DNA of 6,959 bases from Verrucomicrobiota bacterium (lineage in GTDB: Bacteria > Verrucomicrobiota > Verrucomicrobiia > Chthoniobacterales > UBA10450). Each line of letters begins with the position of its first letter. Within the stretch, counting starts at the first letter, position 1. The notes under the pieces were generated by a model that was not told the origin of the DNA, did no database searches, and worked only from the letters and a program-made list of their open reading frames with translations. Positions 5,475 to 6,959 of this stretch are shown here, piece after piece. The translations under genes and the position numbers were made by a program. The stretch spans positions 1-6,959 of the forward strand of contig QHPZ01000212.1 in the NCBI GenBank assembly GCA_003219225.1. The letters run 5' to 3'.

Positions 5475-6959
5475 ATGAAGCGGATTTTGATTTTTAGCTG
5501 CGCCGTGTTCCTCGTTGCATCGACATCGTACGCGCAGCAAGAGAACACACCCCCGCCAGGCCCGGCTGAGCCGAGGCCGCCAGGCGCAATTACGAAGCCC
5601 ACTGCACCGGCGCCGCCTGCGGTCGTTCCGGTCGTCGTTGCGCCGGCTAAACCAAACGGGCCTGTACAAAAAAGTCTCGTCCGGATCACGGCGACAGAAG
5701 TCGAGCCGGATTATCGCGCGCCGTGGAACGCCGGGGCGCTGCAGCGCGGTGTTGGCGCGGGATTTGTGATTGAGGGCAACCGAATCATGACAAACGCGCA
5801 CGTCGTCAGCAACAGTCGCTATCTCACCGTCGAACGCGACGGCGATCCAAACAAATATCCGGCGCGGGTGAAATTCATTGCGCACGACTGCGATCTGGCG
5901 CTGATCACGGTGGACGCGCCGAATTTTTACAAGGACATGGTCCCGCTGAAGTTCGGCGGGATCCCGGCGCTGGAATCGACCGTGTCAGCCTATGGTTACC
6001 CGATCGGCGGCGAGCGGATGTCGGTTACAGCTGGGATTGTCTCACGCATCGACTTCCAACTTTACACCCATTCCTCAATCGATCAGCACCTCGCGATTCA
6101 GATCAGTGCGCAAATTAATCCGGGTAACAGCGGCGGGCCGGTGATGCAAAACGCGAAGGTCGTCGGCGTTGCCTTCCAGGGTTACAGCGGGGACATCGCC
6201 CAGGGCGTCGCCTACATGGTGCCGACGCCAGTGATGCGCCGTTTCCTTAAGGACATCGAGGATGGCCACTACGATAAATATGTCGATCTTGCGCTCGGCT
6301 ACACGAAGCTGCAGAACCCGGCGCAGCGCAGATTTCTCGGCTTGAAGGACAACGACCGCGGTGTGCTCGTAAATACGGTCGTCGCGGCCGGCCCGTGTGC
6401 CGGAATTTTGCGCGAAGGCGATGTGCTCCTGACGATCGACAATCATCCGATCGCCAGCGACGGCAACGTTGAGTTGGAAGGCGAGCGCGTGGAAATGCCC
6501 GAAATCGTGGAGCGCAAATTCAAAGGCGACACGGTGAAGTTCGACGTCTGGCGCGACAAACAGCCGCTCAGCGTAACTGTGATGCTAAGCACGGTCTGGC
6601 CTTATCTCATCCAGGGACACAGTTACGACGTGAAGCCGCGCTACGTCGTCTATGGTGGGTTGCTCTTCCAGCCACTGAGCCTCGATTTGATGGAGGCCTA
6701 CCAGCCATCCGATCTGCGGCTCCGCCATTTTTTCGATTACTTTGTGCTGGAGCAAATTTATCTCCAGCACCCCGACGTGATCGTGCTGACGAACATTTTG
6801 CCCGACCCGATCAACACCTATCTCGCGGCCTATCGCGGCGCCATCGTGGATGAAATCAACGGGCGCAAAATTCGCACGCTTGACGAGCTCGCGGCGGTGT
6901 TGTCCGAGCCGGCTGAGCGTTTCATCTTCAAGATGATTGGCGACGGTCCGCCGTTGGTC
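5475..6959 (+). CDS. secreted HtrA/Deg-type serine protease with PDZ domains (3' end beyond window)
   Basis: ATP-independent serine protease of the Deg/HtrA family that would degrade misfolded proteins outside the inner membrane. MKRILIFSCAVFLVASTSYA (residues 1-20) is a signal peptide with likely cleavage before QQ. Residues 24-63 form a proline- and alanine-rich linker. The trypsin-like domain has the triad H109 in TNAHVV, D140 in DCDLALI and S219 in NPGNSGGP. A first PDZ domain runs from about residue 275 (GYTKLQNP) to 378, with the GDVLLTIDNHPI loop; a second C-terminal PDZ-like domain starts near 390 and contains VIVLTNILPDPI and a VDEINGRKIRTLDELAAVL stretch, like the atypical terminal PDZ of plant Deg2/Deg9-type proteases. 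The start is fixed by the signal peptide; no strong ribosome binding site precedes it. All 495 codons are open to the last base, so only a short tail is probably missing. It follows the glycan genes across 144 bases and seems an independent unit. Confidence 0.92.
   Translation, partial: MKRILIFSCAVFLVASTSYAQQENTPPPGPAEPRPPGAITKPTAPAPPAVVPVVVAPAKPNGPVQKSLVRITATEVEPDYRAPWNAGALQRGVGAGFVIEGNRIMTNAHVVSNSRYLTVERDGDPNKYPARVKFIAHDCDLALITVDAPNFYKDMVPLKFGGIPALESTVSAYGYPIGGERMSVTAGIVSRIDFQLYTHSSIDQHLAIQISAQINPGNSGGPVMQNAKVVGVAFQGYSGDIAQGVAYMVPTPVMRRFLKDIEDGHYDKYVDLALGYTKLQNPAQRRFLGLKDNDRGVLVNTVVAAGPCAGILREGDVLLTIDNHPIASDGNVELEGERVEMPEIVERKFKGDTVKFDVWRDKQPLSVTVMLSTVWPYLIQGHSYDVKPRYVVYGGLLFQPLSLDLMEAYQPSDLRLRHFFDYFVLEQIYLQHPDVIVLTNILPDPINTYLAAYRGAIVDEINGRKIRTLDELAAVLSEPAERFIFKMIGDGPPLV

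Noticed and set aside
5429..5885. Minus-strand open frames with Gly-rich and Arg-rich translations opposite the protease
   Set aside because: They are antisense shadows of the proline-rich linker and catalytic domain; the plus-strand frame has a signal peptide and full triad.
1..6959. CRISPR array, tRNA, rRNA, transposase or phage attachment site
   Set aside because: No evenly spaced identical repeats, cloverleaf sequence, ribosomal RNA signature, transposase motif or integrase was found on either strand.

Overview
The window is about 7 kb of GC-rich bacterial chromosome (roughly 58% GC by eye). It carries ordinary housekeeping and envelope genes plus an unusual density of short palindromic or tandem intergenic repeats. 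The short A/T-rich repeats (ATCTGAAATTTG and GTGAATNGTGA types), the look of the acetyltransferase and glycosyltransferase, and the mosaic of repeats in nearly every gap suggest a soil Verrucomicrobiota genome (Chthoniobacterales type). That assignment is inference from general familiarity, not from a database search.

Left part, minus strand, reading right to left: a DedA-family membrane protein (994-1626); a 61-residue protein of unknown function with a strong ribosome binding site and its own rho-independent terminator (534-719, terminator 471-507); a GC-rich nested palindrome (417-470); and the N-terminal part of adenylosuccinate lyase PurB (1-355), cut by the window edge and broken by a frame change.

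Middle part, plus strand, diverging from dedA across a 129-bp gap of repeats: an MsbA-type ABC exporter whose frame is broken twice (1756-3453), a left-handed beta-helix acyltransferase (3506-4090), and a glycosyltransferase-like protein (4167-5330). Together they look like a small cell-surface glycan module: sugar transfer, acetylation and export. The gaps between them hold repeat elements, one of which overlaps the acetyltransferase stop codon.

Right part: after a hairpin element (5350-5400) comes a secreted HtrA/Deg-type serine protease with a complete catalytic triad. It begins at 5475 and stays open to the window end.

The most notable signal is three separate frame breaks in two otherwise well-conserved genes. 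Two of them each lack a short conserved segment (about 12 residues in PurB; about 14 residues between the ABC signature and Walker B). Because PurB is normally needed for purine synthesis, and all surrounding coding sequence is intact, assembly or sequencing deletions are at least as likely as real pseudogenes. I found no clear novel defence, mobile or RNA system in the window; the best candidates for new biology are the 61-residue protein and the repeat families.
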